From positions 1 through 64,000 of the forward strand of contig CAZIVO010000006.1 of the NCBI GenBank assembly GCA_964542765.1: DNA of 64,000 nucleotides. Direction: 5' to 3'. A model generated the notes under the pieces. That model ran no database searches. It had not been told where the DNA came from and saw only the letters and a program-made list of their open reading frames with translations. Shown here one piece after another: positions 36,613 through 45,710 of the stretch; position 1 is the first letter of the stretch, and the number at the start of each line of letters is the position of its first letter. The DNA is from CAZIVO01 sp964542765 (GTDB taxonomy: Bacteria > Planctomycetota > UBA1135 > UBA2386). The translations under genes were made by a program, and so were the position numbers.

Positions 36613-38091
36613 TCAGTCATCGGGATGCACATCAGCATCTTCATGGGTGGGTTGCTTGATCTCGCGCAACAGGGGGAAAAGGACAACATCGCGAATCGAT
36701 GCGGAACCGGTCAAGAGCATCGTCAAGCGATCGATGCCGATGCCGAGTCCGCCGGCTGGCGGCAATCCGAATTCCAGAGCGCTCACATAGTCATCATCCA
36801 GTTCGGACGGCGATTCGTCGTCCTTCAGGTCGAGCTGTGCCGCGAGGCGTTTTTCCTGATCGATCGGATCGTTGAGTTCGGAGAAAGCATTGCCGAGTTC
36901 CATACCGCCGACGAACAATTCGAAGCGCTCGGCAATGCGGGGGTCGTCGGGGTTCGTCTTTGCGAATGGGCAGATCGCAACCGGGTAGTCGTACACGAAG
37001 ATGGGGCCATCGAGCGTCTCCTCGACGGTGGCTTCGAAGATGTCGTTGGCGATCTTTTCACTGCTCAAGCCATCGGTCTTCAAGCCGAGGGCTTTGGCGC
37101 GGGCAGTGACCCCCTCGGCGTCGAAGAAGTCGAGCCCGTCATTGAGTATGGTGAACAGATCGGTGTAGCGTTCCTTCGCAAATGGTGGGCGGAGATCGTA
37201 TTCCTTGTCGCGGAAGCTGATTCGGCCCTCGCCACCGAGAACGGTATCGCACAGGTGGGCGAAGAGACCTTCGACTCTCTCCATGACGGTGCGGAAATCG
37301 GCCCAGGCTTCGTAGCTCTCGAGCATCGTGAACTCGGGATTGTGCCGGGTGCTTATTCCCTCGTTCCGAAAGACTCGCCCAATTTCGTAGACGCGCTCAA
37401 GGCCGCCGACCAGAAGTCGTTTGAGATAGAGTTCGGGGGCGATCCTCAGGAACAGCTGCATGTCGAGCGTGTTGTGTTGCGTGATGAAGGGCTTTGCTGC
37501 CGCTCCGCCGAAGATGGATTGCAAGACAGGCGTTTCGACCTCCAGGTAACCGAGACCGTTGAAGTAGTTGCGAATCTCGGCAACGACCTTCGATCGTGTC
37601 ATGAAGGTCTGGCGGACATCGGCGTTGGAAAACAGGTCGACGTAGCGCATGCGATAGCGCGTTTCGACATCCTGAAGCCCGTGCCACTTTTCCGGGGCTG
37701 GCCGCAGTGCTTTGGTTGCCAGCGTGACCTCATCGGCCCAGATCGACTGCTCACCTTTCTTGGTCTTGCCCAGTTCGCCGCTGATGACCACGAGGTCGTT
37801 GGCCTCAATCTTTTTGCGGTCGGGCCAGAATGCTTCCAGCCGGTCGCGCTGGAAGCCCACCTGGATCTGACCACTGCGGTCGAAGATGTGGGAAAACCGT
37901 AGCTTGCCAAAATCCCGGATTTGGGTCAGGCGCCCGGCCACGGTGACCCGTTCGCCGATGCGCTGGTCGAAGTCGGTCAGGCAGTCAGCGATCGGGGTTG
38001 GTGTGGGAACTCTCGCTGGGAAGGGCGCTACACCCTTTTCCATGAGAGCGTGGAGCTTTTGGAGTCGGTCCTGGTCGATCTTGTCGGTCAC
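36613..38091 (-). CDS. lysS: Lysyl-tRNA synthetase, class II
   Basis: This 492-residue class II enzyme charges tRNA-Lys. The OB-fold anticodon-binding domain covers about residues 45-150 (RVTVAGRLTQIRDFGKLRFSHIFD). Motif 2 is YEIGRVFRNEGISTRHNPEFTMLE in shortened form, and motif 3 is GLPPAGGLGIGIDRLTML near the C terminus. The length and order match bacterial LysS. No in-frame ATG lies near the family start, so GTG at 38091 is taken; the next in-frame ATG would remove the first 16 residues. The lolCDE genes follow 13 bp downstream. Confidence 0.95.
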   Translation of the reverse strand: MTDKIDQDRLQKLHALMEKGVAPFPARVPTPTPIADCLTDFDQRIGERVTVAGRLTQIRDFGKLRFSHIFDRSGQIQVGFQRDRLEAFWPDRKKIEANDLVVISGELGKTKKGEQSIWADEVTLATKALRPAPEKWHGLQDVETRYRMRYVDLFSNADVRQTFMTRSKVVAEIRNYFNGLGYLEVETPVLQSIFGGAAAKPFITQHNTLDMQLFLRIAPELYLKRLLVGGLERVYEIGRVFRNEGISTRHNPEFTMLESYEAWADFRTVMERVEGLFAHLCDTVLGGEGRISFRDKEYDLRPPFAKERYTDLFTILNDGLDFFDAEGVTARAKALGLKTDGLSSEKIANDIFEATVEETLDGPIFVYDYPVAICPFAKTNPDDPRIAERFELFVGGMELGNAFSELNDPIDQEKRLAAQLDLKDDESPSELDDDYVSALEFGLPPAGGLGIGIDRLTMLLTGSASIRDVVLFPLLREIKQPTHEDADVHPDD

Positions 38092-38242
38092 GGGGTTGTC
38101 GTCATTCCTCTCGGGCCTGTGTGGTGCTGAGAGGATAGGAGATGGGCCCGCCTACGAGAAAGAAACGCTAGCGAGAATATGAGTGATACGATTCCCCTGA
38201 TGTTCTGATGCCCCCTGGCATCGACTTGTTGGGTTTCCGGTC

Positions 38243-39475
38243 ATGCGATTATCCCCATCCTTCCTGTATGTCCTGACCTTGCTCGCCGGGTCTCTGTCGG
38301 CACAGGGTTTCGCGCACAACAGGATCGAGTTTTCGAATTGGTGGCTGGAAAATCGAGAAGATCGGTTCCCGAACTTCGGATCCGGCAATGGCAGCGGGGA
38401 TGGCCTGTTCAAGGTCTTGCCGGCCGAATTGCTCGAGCGAGATGGCAACCACCTCGTTTCGGGCTATCGCATCGCTCTGTCGATCGATGATGGTTATGTC
38501 GGGAGCTTCCCCGCGAGTATCAAGATCCCCGGCCTGCAGTTGCATCGGACATCGGCGCGGTCCATCGGCGGCAAGACATACGAGACGATTGATATGGCGA
38601 CTACGGTGGGGCCGAAATTTGACCCGATTCCCATCAGTCTTCCGAAGGACGACTCCTGGATCGTCGAGGTTCGGTTCGATGCCAAGGCGCGTGACCCCAA
38701 GCTGCGGCGTCTGCTTTCGGTCCCCGCACTGGTGAACGGCCGTCGTGCGGGCCTCGCACTCTTGGTTCTGGCCACGCCGGGTGACAAACAAGGGGCGGCT
38801 AATCCAGGGGTGGTACTCCAGTCGAGCTACCAGGAGCGTCATGTTTCGCCTGGTCGCGAAAGTTACTCGGGGAGCTATGACGCATCGAGGGCGATGATCT
38901 CGATGTTTGGACAGACCGGGCAACCCAGCGCGTCAGGCGAACTCTACACGGGACTGTTCTTTGCGAATCCGACCCTGCAGATCTACGGGGACTGCGCCGG
39001 TGGTGTTCTCAAGGACCCGAAGATGTTCGAGACACACCTGGGTCCGGGAGCTTACGCGACCGACATGGGAAGTCGGCGCAATCCGGCCTTCTTCGGGTTC
39101 TATGCGCAGGCCGAGCAATTCGACCCCCAGGGCAAGGCACCGACGCATTCGATCTTCCCTTTCATCGTCTCGACTTCGTCGGGGGGCCCGACCTCGATTC
39201 TGCAGTTGGGTGCTGCGCGAATGCGAGTTAATTTGGGCGAGTTGACAGTTGCGGCAGCTTTCATCGAAGCCGGTCTATTCGGTAAGATCGATCGTTATGG
39301 TGCCAAGGGAGCGGTGGGTTTCGACGAAGATCAATTGGGTGGCTATGCCACGCCACGGATCACTGTTCCAGCCAATGTTAGTTTGAAGGGTAAGGTTCTC
39401 TGGCTTCAGGGCTTGATAACGAAAGGTTTGACGCCGATCGACACGACCAATGTCGTTCGGTTCAGTTTCAACTGA
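38243..39475 (+). CDS. Secreted protein of unknown function
   Basis: This 410-residue exported protein has a clear signal peptide (MRLSPSFLYVLTLLAGSLSAQ). The mature protein is beta-rich and has no known catalytic motif. Short markers are NRIEFSNWWLENREDRFPNFG near the start (read in parts) and TSILQLGAARMRV in the last third. The end, LWLQGLITKG...TNVVRFSFN, loosely resembles the C-terminal beta-strand pattern of the exported planctomycete module described for the M72-like peptidase, but the match is weak. The next gene starts 13 bp after its stop with a good Shine-Dalgarno, so the two are probably co-transcribed. Confidence 0.7.
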   Translation: MRLSPSFLYVLTLLAGSLSAQGFAHNRIEFSNWWLENREDRFPNFGSGNGSGDGLFKVLPAELLERDGNHLVSGYRIALSIDDGYVGSFPASIKIPGLQLHRTSARSIGGKTYETIDMATTVGPKFDPIPISLPKDDSWIVEVRFDAKARDPKLRRLLSVPALVNGRRAGLALLVLATPGDKQGAANPGVVLQSSYQERHVSPGRESYSGSYDASRAMISMFGQTGQPSASGELYTGLFFANPTLQIYGDCAGGVLKDPKMFETHLGPGAYATDMGSRRNPAFFGFYAQAEQFDPQGKAPTHSIFPFIVSTSSGGPTSILQLGAARMRVNLGELTVAAAFIEAGLFGKIDRYGAKGAVGFDEDQLGGYATPRITVPANVSLKGKVLWLQGLITKGLTPIDTTNVVRFSFN

Positions 39476-39488
39476 GAAGGAGCGGGGC

Positions 39489-39977
39489 ATGGTCATCAAT
39501 CGATCAATGATTCTCCTTGCCGGGGCTGCCCTGGTCCTGATCGTTGCCTTGTGTATGGGCAACCCCTTCCTCCGGCAAGAGTCGGGAGATGACTCAAGAG
39601 GCCGCGATTCGCAAGGAATGCCCACTTCCAAGGGTGGCGGTCCTGCCGGCGAGGCGGTTCCAATCGATGCGAGCGGCGCTGCAAACTCGGGTGTGCCCAC
39701 GAGCTTGGGGGACGGACAATCGCTGGAAGATCCTCAGGATGCCCCACAGGATCCCGATGCCGGGGGCGACGATCCTCAAAATATAGGACCCTGCCCCGAG
39801 GCTTATGCAGGGATTCCGGTCGTGCGCAGTGGCTTTGATGAACTGGGCAGGGAAACCTGGTGGCACGAGGATGGGAGCTTCACGCAGAGGTTTCTGCAGA
39901 CGGTGAGAGAAGCGGACGGTTCGTCTTATCAGGTTCCGGCGGTCCTTCATGCAGCACCATCGGGGCGCCGCCGCTGA
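39489..39977 (+). CDS. Short membrane-anchored protein, unknown
   Basis: This protein is about 162 residues long. I chose ATG 39489 because AGAAGGAG lies 7 bp upstream; an in-frame codon at 39450 overlaps the preceding gene. The N terminus is a transmembrane or signal segment (SMILLAGAALVLIVALCMG). A long low-complexity stretch rich in Gly, Asp and Pro follows. A small C-terminal part (DELGRETWWHEDGSFTQRFL) may be a folded strand pair; its phrasing DGSFTQRF recalls short repeated motifs in exported proteins. The function is unknown. Confidence 0.65.
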   Translation: MVINRSMILLAGAALVLIVALCMGNPFLRQESGDDSRGRDSQGMPTSKGGGPAGEAVPIDASGAANSGVPTSLGDGQSLEDPQDAPQDPDAGGDDPQNIGPCPEAYAGIPVVRSGFDELGRETWWHEDGSFTQRFLQTVREADGSSYQVPAVLHAAPSGRRR

Positions 39978-39994
39978 GTATCGAGTCGTTGTGA

Positions 39995-40693
39995 TCAGGC
40001 GTTGCGGAACGCATACCGCCGGATGACCCGTCCTTCCTTCAGGTACTTCTGCTCGAAATTTGTTGGGGAAAACGCGTGGCCGGTGCCGAGGTCGATCAAC
40101 CTCTGCTCTTCGCTTTCGTCTCGGGTGAGTAGGTCCGAAGCGCCGAGAAGCCTGGCAATCTGTCCGGCATAGGCAGCGTTGTCGGTGGCGGTCAGAAGCA
40201 GGCCGTCGGGACGAAGTGCTCGGTGGATGATTGCGGCGATGTCAGCGTTGAAGAATCGTCGCTTGCGATGTCGGCGCTTGGGCCAGGGATCGGGAAAGTA
40301 AACATGCAACCGGTCGAGACTTCCCGTGGAGACCCTGTCCCTCAGATAGAGTCTTGCGTTATCGACCAAGACGAGGGTTTTGTCCCTGCCAGCCTTGTCC
40401 AGGCGTTGTGCCGTATAGCGTGCGTAGGCGGGCGCGGCCTCGATGCCAAGCAGGAAGGTTTGAGGGTTTACTTCGGTGGCTGCGAGCATGAATGCTCCCT
40501 TGCCCGGGCCGACTTCGATTTCGACGGTCTCTGCTTCTTTCGGTACGAGGGAGTCGAGCTTTGGGGGGTTTTCGCTGCTATCGATGAACAGGCGAGGATG
40601 GTCCTCGATGCCCAAGACACGCCGGCGGAAGGATAGCTTTCCACCGAGTTGGGCACGCGGGATCTGTCGGGATCTCGGCTCGTCTGCGGGCAT
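39995..40693 (-). CDS. trmB: tRNA (guanine-N7-)-methyltransferase
   Basis: This protein of about 232 residues should methylate G46 of tRNAs using SAM. I chose ATG 40693; an upstream TTG in frame adds 12 residues with no support. The SAM site is VEIEVGPGKGAFML and the acidic partner LLGIEAAPAYARY. The signature for TrmB, VYFPDPWPKRRHRKRRFF, is fully present, as is LLLTATDN. The C-terminal T-N-F-E-Q-K-Y-L stretch is also typical. The gene is convergent with the preceding small gene and divergent from the MMPL exporter. Confidence 0.93.
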   Translation of the reverse strand: MPADEPRSRQIPRAQLGGKLSFRRRVLGIEDHPRLFIDSSENPPKLDSLVPKEAETVEIEVGPGKGAFMLAATEVNPQTFLLGIEAAPAYARYTAQRLDKAGRDKTLVLVDNARLYLRDRVSTGSLDRLHVYFPDPWPKRRHRKRRFFNADIAAIIHRALRPDGLLLTATDNAAYAGQIARLLGASDLLTRDESEEQRLIDLGTGHAFSPTNFEQKYLKEGRVIRRYAFRNA

Positions 40694-40839
40694 CTTGCTG
40701 GAGCATAGCGCGGGTGCCCGGCAAGCCAAGACAACGGATCATCGCTTCGGTCTGTATGCTCATGAAGCATGGCATACTGGCGGATCGTTGCAGATGATGA
40801 TCTTGACTGGGCCCGCCGCCCTGGGTCGATGGGCGGGCG

Positions 40840-43017
40840 ATGAAATCAGAGGATTTTGATCGGTCCATTGGCCGCCGTTCAGCATCCGGTCGAGTGGCGA
40901 TCCGCAGTCTGAAGTCTGCCCTCGCTGATTTTCTCATCCGACGGCGAATCGTGGTTCTGGCGCTGGTCATCATGACGACCGCGTCGCTCTCGATTCCTTT
41001 GAGCGAACTTCATGTGGGCTACTCGATTCGCTCCTTTTTGGCGAGCGAGGAACCGCAATTGAAGGAGGCATCTGCGCACTACGCTCAGTTGTCTGTTCCC
41101 GACAATCTTCTTCTCTTCGCGTTTCCTGTCGAGGACCCATTCAGCGAGCCTTCGCAGGCCACCCTGCAGAGATTGGTCGAGGGGCTTGATGGGATGCCCC
41201 AGGTCAAAGCTGTTCATTCCCTCATTTCGGCGCCGATGTTCGGGCGACGGGGTGAGCCATTACAAGAGTCGGTCCAGCGCTCTAGCACCTGGCGAGATAT
41301 GTTCGTTTCTCGCAGCGGCGATGCGTTGGGTGGCATGATGGAGCTGACCGACACGGAGACCGGGGGCGTCGGCCGAGAGGATTTCTTTGACCAGCTTCAG
41401 AAGTTGGCTGGAGAAGTCGGAACCGATTTGAAGCTTGCAGGAATCCCGCACCAGCGCAACGCCATCATCAGATACGTCAAGTACGATCAGCAGTTATTCA
41501 TCCCGCTTGGTTTCGCGGTGACGGCAGTTCTTTTGCTCTGGCTGATCCCGCACATGCTTCTTGCGTTGCTGGCCTTGGCCGTGGTGCCCTTCACTCTGGT
41601 GTCGACTTTTGGAGTCATGGGTTTGATGGGGATCGACATCACCCTGTGGACGTCGACCTTGCCGATTTTACTGATGGCGATGGCAGCTGCTGATGGCGTG
41701 CATCTGGTCGGGCGTTTTGTCGAGGAACGCAGACGTGGCCTTGCGCCGCCACAGGCTGCGAAGACGGCCATCCGTGAGTTGTTGTCCCCATGTTTTCTGA
41801 CCTCTCTGACGACGGCTGTGGGGTTCTTTACCCTGACCTTCACCTCGATTCCGGACATGCAGCACATGGGGTACTTTGCAGCTCTGGGTGTGGGTTTCGC
41901 CTATGTCTTCACGGTGCTGGTGATGCCGGCGGCGTTGTCCTTCGTGCATGGTGTTCCCGGGCGTCAGCGATTCGATTTCGCTGGGGTGATGACAGCTTGG
42001 GCCACGCGCATCGGCAAGGTTCGGCCATCCTTGATTCTGATGCTGGTGGGGCTTCTGCTCCTGCTATGCGGTTGGGGCGCGATGGGGGTGGATCGCAATC
42101 AGAATCTCCGCGAGAACTTTTGGCCCGACTCACCAGCTCAGCAAAGCACCGATTACTACGAGAGTCGTTTTGTCAGCGTTTCGCCGACCGAAGTCCTGGT
42201 GACTTCTGAAAAGGGGTTCGGCGATTCCGAGACTCGGTCAACCTTTGCCGAATTGATCGAGTGGCTCGAGGCTCGCGAGTCGATTTCTCGCAGCCTGTCC
42301 ATCCTCGATTTGAAACGCGATGGCGTCCCAAGCTTGTTATTGCCGTCGGTTGCTCAGGGGCGAGGGTTGTTGATGCGTGATGGCAAGACCGCACGCATTC
42401 TGGTGTTCCAGGCCGATCTCGGAACTCAGTACATGCGCCAGTTCATCGCCGAAGTCGAGGAGAAGAATCGCAGCCTGCCGAACTTGCGGGTGCGGGTTGC
42501 CGGCATCGGAGTGGTGGCGACCGAACTCGTGGATCGCATGACCATGACTCTCGGACGCTCTTTTTTGGGCTCTCTGGGGGTGATCTTGCTGTTGGTTTGG
42601 ATTGTCTTCAAGAGCTTCCGGTTGGGCATCATCGCGATGATTCCGAGCATGTTTCCTCTGGTTGCCAATCTAGCGTTCATGTCCGGTGCTGGAATTTCGC
42701 TGCGACCGCTGACGGTGATCACCTTCTGTGTTGCTTTTGGTTTGGCAGTCGATGACACGCTTCACCTTCTGGCCCGGTATCGCGAAGAGCGTGCCGCCGG
42801 GATCAGTCTGAATCGGTCCTTGACAGGGTCATTGGAGACAGCGGGTCGTCCGGTGGTCATCACGACCTTCCTCTTGTTGACCGGCTTCACCTTGCTCTTG
42901 ACGAGCAATTTCAAGGGAACATTTGAGTTCGGTTTGCTGGTGGGGTTTGCGCTACTGGGATCGTTGTTCGGGGCCCTCATCCTCTTGCCCGCCTTGGTCA
43001 GAGCCTTCGTCCGCTAG
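40840..43017 (+). CDS. RND/MMPL-family exporter
   Basis: This 725-residue inner-membrane protein has the RND repeat: a first helix (~33-53), an extracytoplasmic loop, five helices (~208-370), then a second half with one helix (~387-407), a second loop and a terminal helix group (~575-722). Conserved pieces are GLMGIDITLWTSTLPILLMA and its echo TVITFCVAFGLAVDDTLHLL, which carry the Asp expected for proton relay. The family includes hopanoid, lipid and small-molecule exporters (MMPL). The substrate is unknown. No membrane-fusion or outer-membrane partner gene is adjacent. Confidence 0.88.
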   Translation: MKSEDFDRSIGRRSASGRVAIRSLKSALADFLIRRRIVVLALVIMTTASLSIPLSELHVGYSIRSFLASEEPQLKEASAHYAQLSVPDNLLLFAFPVEDPFSEPSQATLQRLVEGLDGMPQVKAVHSLISAPMFGRRGEPLQESVQRSSTWRDMFVSRSGDALGGMMELTDTETGGVGREDFFDQLQKLAGEVGTDLKLAGIPHQRNAIIRYVKYDQQLFIPLGFAVTAVLLLWLIPHMLLALLALAVVPFTLVSTFGVMGLMGIDITLWTSTLPILLMAMAAADGVHLVGRFVEERRRGLAPPQAAKTAIRELLSPCFLTSLTTAVGFFTLTFTSIPDMQHMGYFAALGVGFAYVFTVLVMPAALSFVHGVPGRQRFDFAGVMTAWATRIGKVRPSLILMLVGLLLLLCGWGAMGVDRNQNLRENFWPDSPAQQSTDYYESRFVSVSPTEVLVTSEKGFGDSETRSTFAELIEWLEARESISRSLSILDLKRDGVPSLLLPSVAQGRGLLMRDGKTARILVFQADLGTQYMRQFIAEVEEKNRSLPNLRVRVAGIGVVATELVDRMTMTLGRSFLGSLGVILLLVWIVFKSFRLGIIAMIPSMFPLVANLAFMSGAGISLRPLTVITFCVAFGLAVDDTLHLLARYREERAAGISLNRSLTGSLETAGRPVVITTFLLLTGFTLLLTSNFKGTFEFGLLVGFALLGSLFGALILLPALVRAFVR

Positions 43018-43052
43018 CAGTCGGCAAAACATGGTCCCCCAAAGTGGGCGCG

Positions 43053-43766
43053 TCAGCTTCCGAACAGTTGCAGCCACTCATCTTCGCTTTGGGGGCGGAA
43101 GACGTGGTTGCCCTGGCGAGTGGCTTTCATCGAGGCTGAAGACTCCGGTGAATAGAGGTGCCCGGGGAAGAGAGTCGCATCATCGGGAACCTTGGCGAGT
43201 TTCTGTGTGAGGCTGTAGTAGAGGGCCTTGGGGTCGCCGCCGGGAAGGTCAGTGCGACCACAGCCTTGCAGAAACAGCGTATCGCCGGCTATCAGGCGGT
43301 TATCAACCAGGAAGCACTGGCTGCCAGGCGTGTGTCCCGGCGTGTGGATCAGCGTGATATCGATTTCGCCGACCGTCAAGCGATCGCCACTGTCGTGCAA
43401 TGTCATGTCGGTATCCGAAACTCCGGTCACGCGTTTGACCCATGGTGATTCTTCGCGTTGCACGTGGAGTTTCATCTCCTGCAGATCCAGAAGCTCTCGA
43501 ACGCCTTCGAGAGAATGTCCCATCATGTCGCCACCGAGATGATCCGGGTGGTAATGCGTGCCCAGTGCTCCCACGAGTTCCATTCCATCGTCGTGCGCGA
43601 GCGCGACGAGTTCTTTGACCTTGTAGGCAGGATCAACGATCAGGGCTTCGCGAGTTTCGCGGTCGCCGATCAGATAGACAAAGTTGACCATCTGCGCGGC
43701 GATCGGATCGTCTTGAGCGAAGTCGCGACCGGAGAGGAGCTGGCGGAAATAGAGTCGATCCGTCAT
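43053..43766 (-). CDS. MBL-fold metallohydrolase (glyoxalase II/ETHE1-like)
   Basis: This 237-residue cytoplasmic protein has a metallo-beta-lactamase fold. The metal motif is THYHPDHLGGD, and further ligands are expected in HTPGHTPGSQ (His), AGDTLFLQGCGRTD (Asp) and PGHLYS (His). The GDTLFLQGCGRTD segment is typical of glyoxalase II-like hydrolases and persulfide dioxygenase-like enzymes. The substrate is undetermined. It is convergent with the exporter gene, and its start is about 75 bp from the stop of the HlyD-like gene. Confidence 0.87.
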   Translation of the reverse strand: MTDRLYFRQLLSGRDFAQDDPIAAQMVNFVYLIGDRETREALIVDPAYKVKELVALAHDDGMELVGALGTHYHPDHLGGDMMGHSLEGVRELLDLQEMKLHVQREESPWVKRVTGVSDTDMTLHDSGDRLTVGEIDITLIHTPGHTPGSQCFLVDNRLIAGDTLFLQGCGRTDLPGGDPKALYYSLTQKLAKVPDDATLFPGHLYSPESSASMKATRQGNHVFRPQSEDEWLQLFGS

Positions 43767-43842
43767 GGACTAGAAGTCTGGATGGGGCCCGTTGAATCCG
43801 CTGCGAACGCGAGGCCTTCGGTAAGGTCGCAAGCAGCGTGGA

Positions 43843-45018
43843 TCAATCTTCGAGGATCTTGACGGTGAAAGCCTCGCCAGGGATCAGTTCCATGCCGTCC
43901 GGGCGAGCCAGAAAGATCGGCAACGCAAAGCGCACGATGTTGGTGTCGCCGGTGGAGCGATCGGGTATGCGAGTGATACGCGAACCCGTGCGTAGCACAT
44001 GAGTGGCCACGCGTGTTCGGTCCGATTTGCGCTGCAAGATGGCGCGGACTCCCGGCTTGATGTTCGCTTGCCAGGCTTCGTTGACGTAGGCGATGACCTC
44101 GCTTGGGTCCGTATCGATGATGGTGAGGATGGGCTGGCCCGCGGCCACGTACTCGCCGGGTCGGATCAAGATCTCATCGATCTGTCCCGCCACCGGTGCT
44201 CGCAGGGCCAACTGGGTTCGCGCGAGGGCCAATTGCTCGATGGCAACCTGCTGCGCTTCGATGGCCCAGCGGAAGGGTTCTACCAGAGGATCGATGGCGG
44301 TGACCAGGGGGTCGGCCTGTCCCGCGAAGTCGTCGTATCGCTGTCGGGATTCGGCATGCCGCTGTTTCAGGCTGGCCACCACCAATGCGTACTCGCTGAT
44401 ACGTTTTGCGAGGCTGTCATGCGTGGTTTTGACCTGATTCAGCTCGGAATCCGATGACAATCCCTTGCTCTGGAGATCTTGTTGACGGGCCAGCTCCAGG
44501 GAGATGCCGTGCAAGTGAATCTGGTCTTCTTCCTGGCGTGCGATGGCGCGTAAGTAGTCGATGTGTGTCTCTTCCCGATCTCGTGCGAAGCGGCGCAGTT
44601 CTTGGATGCTGTCGGTGGCGATCTCGCGTTGCAGTTCACGCGCAGTGGTGGAGCGCAAGACTTCTTCGCGCTCCAGTTCGGCACGCAGGCGTTCCAGTTC
44701 CGTAGTTGCTGCCTTCAGACGGAGTTGAAGCTCCTCGGTGTCGAGTCCCGCCAGCAGTTGTCCGCTCTGCACGTTTTCCTGGAGATTGACGGTCAAGCTT
44801 TGCAGGCGCCCGGTAGTGGGGGCGGCAATGCTGTAGACCGTTTCGGTCGCGAAACCGTCGATGGGTCCGCTGGGGTGGTGTCGCCCGTAGAGCCACACGA
44901 AGGTCATCAACCCACCGAGCCATACAAATGCAGGCAGGGAGCGAAACGCGTGTCGGCGCAGGCGCAGGAAGGCGCTCGGCCGGCGTGGCGGTGTGGTTCT
45001 TCGCTCGGTGTCGGCCAT
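43843..45018 (-). CDS. HlyD-type membrane fusion protein
   Basis: This 391-residue protein has one N-terminal transmembrane helix (LPAFVWLGGLMTFVWLYG) and a periplasmic body. A split biotinyl-lipoyl domain (IAAPTTGRLQSLTVNL and ALRAPVAGQIDEILIRPGEYV) flanks a long coiled coil (~100-245). A beta-barrel part then contains IDTDPSEVIAYVNEAW. This is the layout of HlyD/EmrA adaptors. Its start overlaps the stop of the DUF4956 gene by one base (TGATG). No ABC or MFS pump is in the operon, so the adaptor's partner is not obvious; a role with the polyphosphate genes is inference. Confidence 0.87.
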   Translation of the reverse strand: MADTERRTTPPRRPSAFLRLRRHAFRSLPAFVWLGGLMTFVWLYGRHHPSGPIDGFATETVYSIAAPTTGRLQSLTVNLQENVQSGQLLAGLDTEELQLRLKAATTELERLRAELEREEVLRSTTARELQREIATDSIQELRRFARDREETHIDYLRAIARQEEDQIHLHGISLELARQQDLQSKGLSSDSELNQVKTTHDSLAKRISEYALVVASLKQRHAESRQRYDDFAGQADPLVTAIDPLVEPFRWAIEAQQVAIEQLALARTQLALRAPVAGQIDEILIRPGEYVAAGQPILTIIDTDPSEVIAYVNEAWQANIKPGVRAILQRKSDRTRVATHVLRTGSRITRIPDRSTGDTNIVRFALPIFLARPDGMELIPGEAFTVKILED

Positions 45019-45710
45019 CAGAGTTCGGAGTCCTGATCTTGCATGAGAATCGAAACAGTATCGACACCTTGCAGTGATTGAATCTCGGAAACCAGCCCCA
45101 TGCTGTAATCAGGTTCGTAGAACTTGATCTGGTAGGCAAATTCCAGGGCTTCGTCCGGTCCTGATTCGCGCATCTGGAGCAGGGAAATCTGTGAGCAATA
45201 TCGCTTCAGGACCTTGCGCAGTGATGATTCATGTTCAGCATCGGCCGGCATGCGGAATCGCAACACAGCATCATTGGTGTTCTTCGACCCGAAGCCGCTC
45301 CAGTCGAGATAAAGCATGATCAGACAAAGGGTCAGCGTTCCGACGATGGCGATGATCAAATTCTGTGAGCCGACTCCGATACCGACGGCGACAGCCATGA
45401 ACAAGAAAGCGGTGTCTCGCGTGTCCTTGATAGGAGTCCGGAAGCGGACCAGTGCGAGGGCGCCGAACAACCCGAAAGCACGTGCGAGATTGTTGCCGAC
45501 CGCCATCATGACCGTTGCGACGATCAGGGCCAAGAGGATGATCGACTGTACCTGTGAGCGGGAATAGCTGAGGCCGTGGTGGGTTCGGATATAGACCCAG
45601 GCCACGAGCTGGCTCAGGAGGAATGCCAGCAACAGGTGCATGAGCACGACTTCGGCAGTGATACCGGTGGCACCCTCTCCGTCGGTAAGGCTGCGGAAAA
45701 GCTCGTTCAT
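45018..45710 (-). CDS. DUF4956 membrane protein
   Basis: From ATG 45710 this protein has 230 residues; the start is fixed by an ATGA overlap with the VTC-domain gene. The upstream in-frame extension (to 45938) is antisense-like and rejected. Four hydrophobic segments occur (about 22-42, 54-72, 75-95 and 105-140), with the family-typical FGLFGALALVRFRTPIKDTRD between helices. A soluble C-terminal domain follows, with LKRYCSQISLLQM. DUF4956 proteins are recurrent neighbours of VTC-domain polyphosphate polymerases; the function is unknown, perhaps passage or anchoring of the polymer. Confidence 0.88.
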   Translation of the reverse strand: MNELFRSLTDGEGATGITAEVVLMHLLLAFLLSQLVAWVYIRTHHGLSYSRSQVQSIILLALIVATVMMAVGNNLARAFGLFGALALVRFRTPIKDTRDTAFLFMAVAVGIGVGSQNLIIAIVGTLTLCLIMLYLDWSGFGSKNTNDAVLRFRMPADAEHESSLRKVLKRYCSQISLLQMRESGPDEALEFAYQIKFYEPDYSMGLVSEIQSLQGVDTVSILMQDQDSEL

